From: Syncephalastrum monosporum B8922
Lineage: Eukaryota; Mucoromycota; Mucoromycetes; Mucorales; Syncephalastraceae
Direction of reading: 5' to 3'
NCBI GenBank assembly: GCA_000697355.1
Contig: JNEN01001211.1
Coordinates: 229,511 to 293,510, forward strand
DNA length: 64,000 nt
How positions within the stretch are numbered: position 1 is the stretch's first letter; each line of letters begins with the position of its first letter. Below the pieces are notes generated by a model. The model did no database searches, was not told the origin of the DNA, and was given only the letters and a program-made list of their open reading frames with translations. Shown piece after piece: positions 33,258 through 46,460 of this stretch. The translations under genes and the position numbers were made by a program.

Positions 33258-34860
33258 GGCGTATCTTCTTGATTCAAGTTCTGTCGAATGTGGGTAAATG
33301 GATAAGTCGGCTCAAATCAAGGGTTTTTAAATTTCTTTGTGTAAGGTCCTTCTAAGCATAATTGACCCCATATAGAAGTACTGCGGCAACAGTGAGTGTA
33401 TCAGTTACTGCAGAACAGAAGTCACACATCCTACCAACTTTAACAACTAGCAAGAAAAGAATTATAGAGGTGCATTGGTGTGGGGTATTGCTTACACGAG
33501 CGTGGGAGTTTGCAAGCTTGACATGCGATACGACTTCATAAACAATAAGACGTAAATTAGGCAACCCCAGTCTCCAGCAGTTTCCCACGAATGTCATTTG
33601 ATATTACTCTCCTCTATTCACCTTGTAACATTATGAGAAGACAGTGATGGATATGTGGATAGCGCGCGTTTTAATTATCGTAATAGCAGGAATGCTACGG
33701 TGGATGGTCGATGAAGAACAAAATAATAAACTTTATGTTTCCAGCTTTTCAGAGAACTAATACTGACTATTCTAGTGATGAGAGGCGGGATACATCACCG
33801 AAATGTGCTACATATAAAATCTATTGGAGCTCTCCAAAGTCTAGCGTGACTTTCGAAAAAGAAAGCTGAGGAGAATATCCTGAGCGCCGGTATCTTTATA
33901 AGTAATCGTTGAAGTTGCCATGTACGCGGTCTTCAGCGACACAACCCCTTAGCGAATGCAGTAATTAAGCAGAGAAACTATGTAGAAGTAGCAGATAAAT
34001 GACTTTCGAAATGGCTGCTTGTATAAACCAAGTGGCGACAGGACATGAAGGTTATGGACAGGAAATAAACAGAACAATACTTGACATATACAAGGTCATT
34101 CATTGATATTTACGAGTCAGTTTATTTACTATTCATTATGTACGATGAGCTTGAGAGGGGGCGGAGGTATCACGATTTTGCAAAAAGAAGGACTCCTTTA
34201 GTCCATTTTTAGCTGCACGATATTATTGCACTCAAAATAATGTAGCTATGAAAGTGACCCCTTTCATCGTATTTGATGCACAATCGCCTTTAGATGACTA
34301 CAAATCGATCCATACTTAAGGCCGTGCACTGAGCTACAATAAATTTCCTTAGGTAAGGGTGAGCTGTTTTTAAGCTATGCATGTAGAGTTCATTTTTGCT
34401 AACGTCTTGTGTAATTAAAGCACTTTTCTTCCGATTCAGTACCAAGATGAAAAGCGGCGAATTGGTCCTGAGAATCGAGATTTACTTGCGAAGGTGCATC
34501 CTCCACCAAAATAGGATATTTAATAAATATATATAGTAAGGAATGGTAATCGGCGTCGCAGATCAAATACTATCAACAACACATTTACGTCGATATACCA
34601 AGATAGTGTGGCCATGACTACACAAAGAAAGAAGATGATGATATCATGTATCATGTTAATGTAAAAGAAAAATGTTCCGAAAGGGGAATAAAGCCTATCA
34701 ATGACGATCCAAGAGTCGGGTTTATTTTGTATCTTGCCTTTTTTTTCTCGTAGCAGTAAAGCGAGCGCCATCGTTGTAGCGAGAATATACATCCTTTCAT
34801 TTTTCTCTTCTTCTTTCGTCAATTCCCCTTTTTGACAGTCTTTCATACATCCTTTCACTG
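33258..34860. promoter_or_regulatory. Divergent spacer, P450 copy A (-) and GH16 (+)
   Basis: 1.6 kb without a recognisable gene. AT-rich, with short frames only. Promoters of both flanking genes must lie here, but no specific site can be named. Confidence 0.45.
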
Positions 34861-36584
34861 ATGAAAGAAACAGCACTCGTGACACTCGCATGCCTCTGGC
34901 TCACCAAAATCTCCGGTACTTTTGCTTTCGAGATGCAGCCCGAGTTACTGCAGGCCGTAACGGAGCCATCCGCGCCGGAACAACACTGCTTAGTCTTTGA
35001 AGATCATTTCAATAAGCTCGATCCTCGGAAATGGAAGGTAAGAGAAGCCATATGTTCCCCAAAGAGATGGATCATTCAACCTCACCGTTTGCTGATATGT
35101 CATGGTAGCATGAAAATACATTGAGTGGAGGTAAGCTAAGCTTGGTTTCCATGCTCTCTTGTGTACGGTACGACACGCGTGTTAACTGTCTCATTCTGCA
35201 GGAGGAAACTGGGAGTTCCAGTGGTACACGAACAACCGGTCCAACAGCTTCGTCGAGGACGGCATTTTGTATATCAAACCGACCTTTACAGCTGACTACA
35301 TGGGATCGGATGAAATGATGAACGGCGGTGTGGCCAATCTGTGGTATGTTTTAGGGGTGGTTGTATCGGAATGATGATACTGATAGGGTATAATGCGACA
35401 TGGCAGGTCAAACGCAAAGTACATGGACTGCACTGGTAAGCTTTCGATGATATTTCCCGACTTCTATTAACAGGACTGGTCTTTGCTATTGCAGATAACT
35501 CATTTTACGGTACTCGACACACACAGTTAAATCCCCACAGAGAGATACTCAAACTAAATCATTCAACAGGTTGTGAAAGAGCATCGGGATCTGCTTCAGG
35601 CGGCAACTATATCAACCCGATTCGATCGGCAAAATTATCGACCATGGAGTCCATGTCGATACAATACGGTAAAGTTGAAGTGCGCGCCAAACTTCCCAAA
35701 GGCGATTGGTTATGGTACTACTATATTATTCCTTGTAATTGAAATCTCGGACTCACATCGACGATAGGCCTGCCATCTGGATGATGCCGAAATACTCTGC
35801 GTACGGCTCATGGCCTGCGAGTGGTGAGTGGTGTGAAGCGGATGTGGTTAAAGAAAAAGGAAAGCTAACGTCTGAATATAGGTGAAATTGATATTGTAAG
35901 GAGATCAAGTCGTGCATTTTACGCCAACCTTGAGCTCACTTGTGTTATCTGTAGATGGAATCGCGGGGTAACATTCAGTATCCATATGGCAACGTCTCCA
36001 ATGTCGGCTCCACGCTTCATTGGGGCCCGCACTACACCATGGACCCATTCAAGTTGACCCACGCCGAAGCGATTGTGGAGGACACCAAATTTGCCGAAGA
36101 GTTCCATACCTACGGTAAGTTTTATCAGGGACTCATTGAAATAGACTCACCGCTATGATTAGGCATGGAGTGGACGGAGGAGGGTATCCGCACCTATGTG
36201 GATGATCAAACTATCCTGCGCGTCGACTTTGATCAAAGCTTTTGGGAACGCGGCGAATTCCCAGAGTGGGCCGAAAACCCGTGGAGCTCAGGCGAGACGG
36301 CCGCGCCATTCGACGAAGAGTTTTTCTTGGTACGTTACAAGCAGAATTCAAGGAAAAAAGAGAGACTCATCTATTTCGCAACTTAGATCCTGAATGTGGC
36401 AGTGGGCGGCGTGAACGGCTTCTTCCCCGATAGCCCTCAGAAGCCCTGGAAGAATTCGGACCCGCACGCAGTCAATCAGTTCTGGAACAACAGGGATCAA
36501 TGGCTGCCCACTTGGGGTGAGGGTAACGAGCGGGCTCTGGCAATTGACTGGGTCAAGATCTGGAGTGCCGATACGGATTGCTAG
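34861..36584 (+). CDS. GH16 beta-glucanase, secreted, with micro-exons
   Basis: Eleven exons: 34861-35037, 35109-35130, 35202-35343, 35407-35435, 35495-35509, 35570-35714, 35768-35823, 35882-35895, 35955-36114, 36163-36329, 36387-36584. All phases agree and the product has 374 residues. The N-terminus (MKETALVTLACLWL...GTFAFE) looks like a secretion signal. The catalytic GEIDIMESRGN carries both acid residues of family GH16 (E-x-D-x-x-E); WPAIWMMP and LNVAVGG also fit. This variant is typical of endo-1,3-beta-glucanases (laminarinases) and related glucan-binding proteins. Expected role: hydrolysis of beta-1,3-glucan in its own wall or from food. Four exons are only 22, 29, 15 and 14 nt, and the 14-nt exon encodes the nucleophile Glu. 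Convergent with the SRPK gene. Confidence 0.92.
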
Positions 36585-36774
36585 ATACACGCAGATACAC
36601 GCATGCCATTTCTCCTTAATTTACCCCGCCCATATAAAAAATGATAGATATTTTGAAGCAGTGCATGCTCTGTGAGAGATGTAGCTACAATGATCATTTT
36701 TTGGTTTTCGAGAAGTCTTGTTCATGAAATATGAGCGTGTGCGTGATTGTGTCTATATACAATGGGAAAAATAA

Positions 36775-38980
<2,206 letters not shown>

Positions 38981-40199
38981 ATGTTCTTTCAAACCCAAAC
39001 AGAAGGCTTCAATGGCTATTCGGTATTTCTCATTCAACACATGCAGCCCCGCGTTTCTTATTCGCATGTCTATGGTCGCTTAGGTCCAATGGAGTCCGTT
39101 CTTTGAAAACAAATTGGCAGTGGCCAGCTCGTCCAACTTTGGGCTGGTCGGCAATGGTCGTCTCTGGCTAATGTCCCTCAGTCCCAATGGCTTAATTACC
39201 GAGAGAGCGTACGTGTACCCAAGGATGCTTATGGCTTGTGTGGGGCGGGGGGACTGACGAAGCACGTATAGTTACGACACACAAGACGGTCTGTTTGACG
39301 TGGCGTGGAGTGAAGTCAACGAGAACCAGCTCGTTACCTCGAGCGGCGATGGATCCATCAAGATGTGGGATGCCACGCTTGCGGTAAGTGAGAGGGTGTA
39401 CCTTTCGGAACAAAAGCAACACGGTCCTCATGCAGGAACGACTCCTGTTGCAGGATTACCCTATCCAAAACTGGCACGAGCACCAGCGCGAAGTATTCTC
39501 GGTCGAGTGGAACCTTATAACCAAAGACGTCTTTTCAAGTTCATCTTGGGATCACACTGTGAAAATCGTAAGTATCAAAAAAAGGGGACCCGGGGCCCAC
39601 AAGGTATACTGAGGTGCTTCTGTTTCGACCCTCTTCTCTAGTGGAGCCCTCAGGCACCGCGTTCGCTCCAGACATACACAGAACACACGCACTGCGTGTA
39701 CAGCACTGCATGGTCGCCGTACAACCCATCTCTCCTCTTGTCCGGCTCCGGTGACCAGACCGTGAAGCTCTGGGATAGCAAAGCACCGCGCTCGGCCCAG
39801 ACCATCCGTGCGCACAACAATGAAATTCTGTCCGTGGACTGGAACAAGTACCAGGACAACATCTTCGTAACCGGCTCGGTAGACCGCACCGTCAAGGTCT
39901 GGGACATGCGACAGCCCGCGCGGGAGCTGACGTGCCTGCCCGGCCACGAATACGCGGTGCGCCGCGTCAAGTGCTCGCCCCACCGCCCCACCATCATCGC
40001 CTCGGCGGGCTACGACATGTCCGTCCGTTTCTGGGATACAGCCGCCCCGCCCGGCCACAACATGGTCATGGTCCACGACGCACACACCGAGTTTGTCCTG
40101 GGTCTTGATTTCAATCTGTACAATGAGGGCCAGATCGCAACCTGTGCCTGGGACGAACGCGTCCATGTATTTCTGCCTTCTGCCCTCTTGCAGCGGTAA
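38981..40199 (+). CDS. PEX7: Peroxisomal PTS2 receptor Pex7
   Basis: Five exons, 38981-39022, 39084-39208, 39272-39383, 39454-39567, 39642-40199, give 316 residues, the usual Pex7 length. The whole protein is a WD40 propeller. The N-terminus FNGYSVQWSPFFENKLAVAS is the conserved Pex7 opening. Repeats end in IKMWD, VKIWSP, VKLWD, VKVWDM and VRFWD, with the Pex7-typical HEREVFSVEW-like stretch (HEHQREVFSVEW) and CAWDERVHVF close to the end. It binds cargo carrying the N-terminal PTS2 signal in the cytosol and delivers it to the peroxisome with a co-receptor. Convergent with the BORCS6-like gene, 117 bp between stops. Confidence 0.95.
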
Positions 40200-40249
40200 A
40201 GGAACAAAGGGAAATGGTTAAAAAGAAACGGCGCACCAGAGGGACAGAG

Positions 40250-40282
40250 AATATATATATATATATACATATGTATGTATGT
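40250..40282. repeat. TA/TG microsatellite in a convergent 3' region
   Basis: A (TA)n tract followed by tatgtatg repeats, between the PEX7 and BORCS6-like stop codons. Confidence 0.75.
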
Positions 40283-40315
40283 ATACAAAACGCAAACACA
40301 CATACGAAGAAGCGG

Positions 40316-40776
40316 TTAGATCTGCTTCTGCAACTGGTCCAGCAGCTTGAGCACCGTCTTTCTATCAATAGAATGTCATTTACGTACGCCTCAGATGGAG
40401 TGTATACAGTATCTTCATACATGTTACGCGCAATACGAGGCAACTGTTCAAGGTCTTTGTCGAGTTCGTCACAGGCCGCAATCAGTTTCACGGTCTTGTC
40501 CGTGCAGGCATCAATCGTCGCTGATAATTCATGCATGGCCAAACTATGCACTTGGCCCGCCTCGGATGTCGTCGCTGCCATCTTTACCATGCCACATTTC
40601 AGCGTTGAAGGAAACAAAAACGGGAGGATTCGAGTTACCTGCACCATAAGTCGCTGCAGCTGCTCTGTGATTCCCATAACATTACTATTTAGCGCATTTG
40701 CTTGCGATTCTAAGCGTCGCCACATTTCAAGATCCAGGGGTAAATGCGACTCGTTTGACTCTGTCGGTGACTCCAT
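40316..40776 (-). CDS. BORCS6-like small coiled-coil protein
   Basis: Three exons, 40776-40639, 40581-40421, 40361-40316, give 114 residues. The protein is all helical: MWRRLESQANALNSNV, then HELSATIDACTDKTVKLI, AACDELDKDLEQLPRIARNI and KTVLKLLDQLQKQI at the C-terminus. The pattern of a long helix followed by a CEELDK-like segment and a terminal leucine-rich helix resembles animal BORCS6, a subunit of the BORC complex that positions lysosomes through Arl8. The resemblance is from pattern memory only; other small BLOC-1/BORC-type helical subunits are possible. The splice of exon 2 to 3 restores the RNI-KTV continuity that fits the family. Confidence 0.5.
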
Positions 40777-40895
40777 AATAACACAAAAGGATGCGTCGTC
40801 AAGTGTAAACAGAGTGTACGGGTGTATTGATCGAGGATATATAAACTGTTTCAACAGAAAACAAGGAAAAAAAAAAAGAAAAAAAAAACGGAATG

Positions 40896-40902
<7 letters not shown>

Positions 40903-40929
<27 letters not shown>

Positions 40930-40930
40930 C
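40903..40930. repeat. TA then TG microsatellite
   Basis: A (TA)n tract followed by (TG)n in the spacer upstream of the BORCS6-like gene, preceded by A-rich sequence at 40860-40888. Confidence 0.8.
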
Positions 40931-41052
40931 AAGACGCCAGAGGTTGGGATGACTGTGTCGCACGTAGCGCTGCGTGAAAATGTTGAAAGGGAGATGCACT
41001 AACGAAGAGGTACGCAAATAAATGATGAACGGAAAAGAGCCAGAGTCTGCTA

Positions 41053-42211
41053 CTATGCGCGTTTGCCTTCCGTCGTCTTTTTCGGAAAGCGTTTCTGAAG
41101 CATTTTGAGCATCAGGCCAAACCAATACACGTTCAGGAACGACGTGGCTGCATTGGCCACACCATAGATAATCATGTCTAAACAAGGAAAGTCCGTTCAG
41201 TAAGGGGGTTCGTATGGGGTCCATCGTGATACTTACAGCTTGTCGGGACGAGCTCCTTGACGGCGTAAATGTCAACTATTTTTTGTGTATCGTATCCCAG
41301 TCAGTTCCACGTCTGCATACAGACCATCCTCCCAATCCCAGAAGAAAAAACTTACCCCACAGTTGGAAAGACATGTAGAAGCCGACGACGATACGAGCGA
41401 AAAAGAAGACAGAGATCAAGAGAACGCCGTTGATCAGTTGGATTTTGCTGCCGGTCCAGCCGAGCTTATCCTAGAGATCATACGTGCGTGTGTGAGTGAG
41501 TTGAGTTTCTTTTTTTTTTTTTTCCCTTGATTTGCGAGTCCTCTCGTTACCAAGAACCAATGGATGTTGAGAAATGGCGTGCTGGCCTCGTACAAGAGAA
41601 ATATGGCGCCGTAGTAGTTGATGAAAGGCCGCTAGATGGTTTTGACGCAATCAATAGCATGCTCTGTTTCGAGTGTGGATACGTACATAGGACAGGAGGA
41701 TGACGAGAAAACCAGCCAGACCGTGGCACACCATGCTGATACCTTGGAACTCGATATACCGGACTGCCATAATGACATCCCAAATAAAGTACCTTAGAGT
41801 TGCGTCAGTTTATGTTTTAGGATGTGCGCGTATGTTTGTTACTCACCCAAATGACACGGAATAAATGTTGGCGGCCCATGCGCTGTAGCCAAAGACCTTG
41901 TCCTTGGCGAGATCGCCATCCAGCAATATCAGGATCGAGCCAACGGAGATGATCACGCTATGAACGGACGACACAACGTGGACGTGCCAATTGGTGGGGG
42001 TGTACTGTGGAGGGTGAGTGGGGTGGTTTGGAGCTCGGGTTGTGCTTACGCCTTTGAAGAATTGGAAGGTTTTTGGGAAGAGCAGCGGGGAGACAACATG
42101 CGAGGCTTCGTAGATGATGGAGCACAAGACGAGCGAGAGGAGGACGATCTGCCAGTGGTATCGTAAGGTCGGTAGCTCGAGGCTATCGCACAGGTCGCCA
42201 AACGAAAGCAT
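41053..42211 (-). CDS. TLC-domain membrane protein (TMEM56/TLCD4-like)
   Basis: A multi-exon gene from ATG 42211 (MLSFGDLCDSLELPTLRYHW) to TAG 41053-41055. It has six or more hydrophobic segments: IVLLSLVLCSIIYEAS, VHSVIISVGSILILL, a stretch after SAWAANIYSVSFG, GISMVCHGLAGFLVILLS, FLLYEASTPFLNIHWFL and INGVLLISVFFFARIVVGFY. The conserved TLC residues are visible: the HHxxH-like H-V-H-V-V-S-S-V-H-S, the VCHG...G segment and E-x-S-T-P-F-L-N. The tail is KRFPKKTTEGKRA. TLC proteins act in ceramide synthesis, lipid trafficking or lipid sensing; this subgroup (TMEM56-like) lacks the ceramide synthase Lag1 motif and its biochemical role is not established. One intron carries a 13-nt T run on the plus strand (about 41511-41523). 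Confidence 0.85.
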
Positions 42212-43619
42212 GTCTTGGACGGGAAGAAGAGGGAGAAAAAAAAATGTAATCACTTAAATAAGAGGATGCTCTGCTACCCGGGGCTTAAAATCAAAAATAT
42301 CTTTTTTGGACCATACGCACACCTGCAAAAGAAGGGTAAATGCCCACTTATAATTTTTTGTCCCCAACCTCTGGGCTCGACCATGAAACCCTGAACTACA
42401 CGTGAATATATCGCTCTCGGATATCCTTCAAGTAAGCTGGAGGTATGTTCCGGTCGACTCACTCTGTTCGTCCTCCATCATCTTGATTGTCCGTTTTGCG
42501 CCGCCTTTATATTACGATCGTCTTGTGCCAAAAGCCTCATCCGCTTTTCTCTCTCCTCCTCTCGGCATCATCTCTAAGCCCAACCGATCTCCTTTTTTGA
42601 GCGTGTGTGAGCCTCCATCCGTGTGTCCGAGTGTCTGACTCTTGTTACATAATCTGTGTATGCTTGAGCAGTGGTCTGAAGTCCCACCGCCCGATCGATC
42701 TCTATCTCTGTCGTTTTAACTCCTTTTTATGCCAGAACTTCGTCACGCGACAGAACACTCGATCCAACCTGTATTATGAAAGCAGGATGTAAACGACCCA
42801 TACGTCCTCCATCCACTGAGGTCACTTGATTGGGCAGCCCATCGACGAACCCTCAGCAAAGGGCCAAAATCGAATTACGAATCGAATACAGTATGCATTA
42901 CTTGCACGGGTGCCAAGACAGCACGCAGCCCCTCGATCGGCAGACTCCGACTTATCTGCGTTTACGTCCGGCTGAGCTTATCGAGACTGGAGAAGAGCTT
43001 AATGTATACGGACTTTACGGGATAAAGCCCGCATCTCTCTCTCGAAAGCCTAAATTTTATATCCTATTACATCATTAAGATCCCCATTCTGCCTATTAGC
43101 ATCGCTGTATTCCAGCAAGACGTCAGTTGGCGCAAATGGCTTCCGAGACTTTTAAAATACGACCTGCTAAGCAGGCTTCTCATCATGACGCGGTTTTCTT
43201 CATCCAAGAACACCTCCGCGGCCCTTTTATCATTTTTGATTCACGATTTTTCTCTCAGGATCACTTTGTAGAGGGCTTCAGACAAACAAGTGTCGTTGAC
43301 TTGTCCAGCAGGCTTTGCTTCTCCGTAGCCACGTGTTGAGGCCCATTTTGTTACCCTATGACTCGGTGATATATGGTGTCGATCCTTTGGTAGCTTTGCT
43401 TGCAGTCTGATTTCAAGCGTGGTCTCGCTTTAGTTCATCGAAGACACACGTCATGAACTGGGTCGTCGAAAAGAGCTGATAGAAAAGGATTCATCAACGA
43501 CCGTACATAGCTCAGATTCTTATACGTCTACTTCGAAGGGCACAGGGCACAGGGCGCAGTTGATTGATCAAGGCACCTAAGCCTACTTGCGTGCAAGTAA
43601 GAAATAAAATATAACCGAA
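42212..43619. other. Gene-poor spacer
   Basis: Several plus-strand frames of 60-82 codons are present but show no family signature and no consistent splice pattern. The TLC gene promoter should be in the first few hundred bases. Confidence 0.45.
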
Positions 43620-44594
43620 AATCATATCTAGTTTTTAGTTTGAATACGGTACACAGTATCTAAAATCATCATTTTCTTCTACTTTTGCTTCTTTGTCGGT
43701 TGTGCTGACGTGTTGCTTATTGGTGCCTTTCCACGTCTTCTGCACGGATTGGACAGTGAAGGCGAACCAGATATATTCTCGCTTCAGCTCGCAGAAAACG
43801 TCGCGAAGCTCTTTAATTGGTACTGGTTCCCCGATGTGCCACGGATCCTGCCTTCCTACCTGAGACAGTTCCTGGGTGCAATCCGTAAAGTCTTCGTGGA
43901 CCTGGTTTTTTTTTGTTTTGCTCCTCGAGAATAAAGCTCCCTTTTCATCGCGAAAGGAGCTTGATGGTGGTCGAGAATCTTGTGCCCCACGTCAAGCCGC
44001 ACGCAGCAATCGATCTCGCCACCTTGCATCCCTGCTTCAGCGCATCCAAAACCAAGCTTGCCGACATGGCCCCTAACATTGTTAATACCGGCATATCAAC
44101 AGCTTCCGGCACTAAGCTAAGCTCGCTCCATGCGCTACGGCCGTGCAAGGCTTACCCGATGAGCCTGCCGTCGCTGCGAACACGCTCTGGGGCTTGGGTG
44201 CGAGCGCCATGAGCACCGCATCCCAGGTTGCGCGTCACAACGTTCATGCTGTCGTCTTTGGACGTTCATCAGTTACATTACAATCGAAGCACCTATCGAA
44301 CACATTATCCAGTTTTCCACCACAGATTTTTCGTTGCTGATAGGCGAAGCAGGTCCGAGTACGAGTACGAGTCCGACTGCGACTGCGACTGCGACTGCTG
44401 ACACCAGTGCCTATAACGAGCACAGAAGTAGCTTACAGACGGAGGAGAATGCGAGTGAACTCATGAAAACGCTACGTGATCTGGACGACTTCTTCCATGA
44501 GGACCTGGAAGGCCATGGTGAATATGCACAAGATAACAGCGATCAACCCCAGGATAATATTTTTGGTGATTGTCATGCAGCTACCTCCTATTAA
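43620..44594 (+). other. Coding-like locus of uncertain strand
   Basis: Both strands look coding here and one must be a shadow. Plus strand: LHGLDSEGEPDIFSLQLAE and LFNWYWFPDVPRILPSYLR (about 43737-43900), then DLATLHPCFSASKTKLADM and NIVNTGISTASGTK (about 44010-44120), then in another frame AVQGLPDEPAVAANTLWGL (about 44138-44200), and a Thr/Ala-rich acidic end with LMKTLRDLDDFFHEDLEGH stopping at 44592-44594. Minus strand: a stop-free run without ATG from about 43905 to 43635 containing GEPVPIKELRDVFCELKRE and IWFAFTVQSVQKTWKGTNK. Either a multi-exon gene or a decayed one. No family recognised. Confidence 0.3.
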
Positions 44595-46460
44595 CAACAC
44601 AGCTATCCACACCACCAGCCTTGATCCATCTTATTACATCAGATCTAATAAACAGTTCGCCATTTATTGATATCTGTATATTTATGCTTGGGTACGACAT
44701 ACATCTTTAAATGCGGTATTAAGCGGGGTACTATGTCTTTGCAAGGACTGCACAGACCAGTCAACTATAATTGTGCAATATCATCTGCTTCTGTAGTACA
44801 TGAGCAAGAGAAAAGTTAGAAGACCCATTCAACGAGACATAGACATTACGCATGGATTGATGGATTGATGGATGTGATTTAGCAGCGCTAAAAGCAGTAC
44901 ATAAGGCCGCTTCTTTGGCCTCTTCCCTTTACTTTAGAACATGGACAAGGAATTCATACCTACAGGGCAAATTAAATAGATGTTATCCTTGGAACTGGGT
45001 TGGGCCTCTTCTTTGAATGTAATAAAAGAGGTAATTTTCAAGCGGCGCGGTGTCAGTGAATCATGCAACTCAGATAGAGTCGCACCAAAACTTCAATGCA
45101 AGAGCAGTGCAAGACGCTTATGCACTTGCTGTTCAGATATGGTTGCAGCTTTACCGGTCCGTACGCAAACATTGATGACACCTCAGTACTTTGACGATTG
45201 ATGATGATTGGAGTAGCCAAAAGGGCCAACTTTTGCAGATTATCCGAGAGCTTGAGATCGACCAGGTGCAGGGATGATATAGCTAGTTGACAGGCAGGAG
45301 GAGCACATAGAACTTGACGGTTCGCCAGACGATCTGGATGCCAAACGATGCCGTCGTGCCGATTGTCGTTGGGAGTATTCTTCCCAGAAAACGGCAACTA
45401 TTTCGGCTGAAACAATGTAAGCGAGCCGACAGACTCCATCTATTGAAAACGAGCGACAGCAGCGAGGGCTGCTGATCATCATTGGTGGTTTTGGTATTAT
45501 TGCATACCGTCGTAGCTCCTCATTCTATTTTCCCGCGTTTTGCCGCACGGCGGATCCAGGCTGTTATGTGTGCGACCCAAGGCAGGATCCAAGTATTGAA
45601 CCTTAAAGCCCCGCACAGTTGCTTCGTACGATCAGGACAGGAAAAGTAGCCAAAGCTGCAAGTGTAAGCCGGGACCACTCGGAGCTTTTCTGAAATCCAG
45701 CAAAATTGGACTTATTTAACTTTTTTTTTTTTTTTTTCGAATATGTATACATGAGTGAGGCCTCGCACACAGGGTTTTTGTTCCGAGGAGGTCGTGCTAA
45801 TGGGAAGTAGCGCTTCCATCTGTTCATGACGAGTGACGAGCAGTTTTTGATTGCGTAAGGCAAATGTATTTTTAGCCGGGCATAGACTCCCTCCCACCCG
45901 CTTTTTTGATCTTGCCCAGATTGGATATGAAACTAATGGACACAAGCTTTTTTCATACTGTATTTGTTTCAAGGTACAGCCTTCCTTTCTTGTTATTTTG
46001 CTTCGAGTGCCGCTGTCCCACTGACTAGATGCGCTGCCGGTGCCTTATAATGCTCGGCTAAAGTGACCTCTTCTCCGCAATGCATCCTTACGTCGATGGA
46101 GTCCCGTGTGTTCATATCATCAAGAATGAGAAATCTGCGCTGCCACGCCATGCGAGCCAACGTGGAGCGAGTAGCCAATAGGAGTTGTCAGCTTCGAATA
46201 CATGTTTGTCAGCGTGAGACTTCCCTTTATCACAGAATGATAGAGGATGGTGTCCTGCTTATTAGGATGAGCTCGATGATACATTCATTCTAATGAGTCA
46301 TAAACTGAAATGGATATATTCAACAGGCATACTTCAGATAGTATCGAAAGAAATAAGATACATTATGTAACAAAGCATATACGTACATACAGAGGCGAGA
46401 ACGCGCCTCATCAATGAAAGTGGTATGTATAGTGTAAAAGTTCTATGTATAGCGCACGAC
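44595..46460. other. Gene-poor interval of 1.9 kb
   Basis: Overlapping frames on both strands without recognisable motifs. A T run of 18-19 lies at about 45719-45737. A direct repeat of ggattgat units is at about 44855-44872. No gene supported. Confidence 0.45.

Noticed and set aside
44855..44872. Short ggattgat tandem repeat
   Set aside because: Only two to three copies; not beyond chance.
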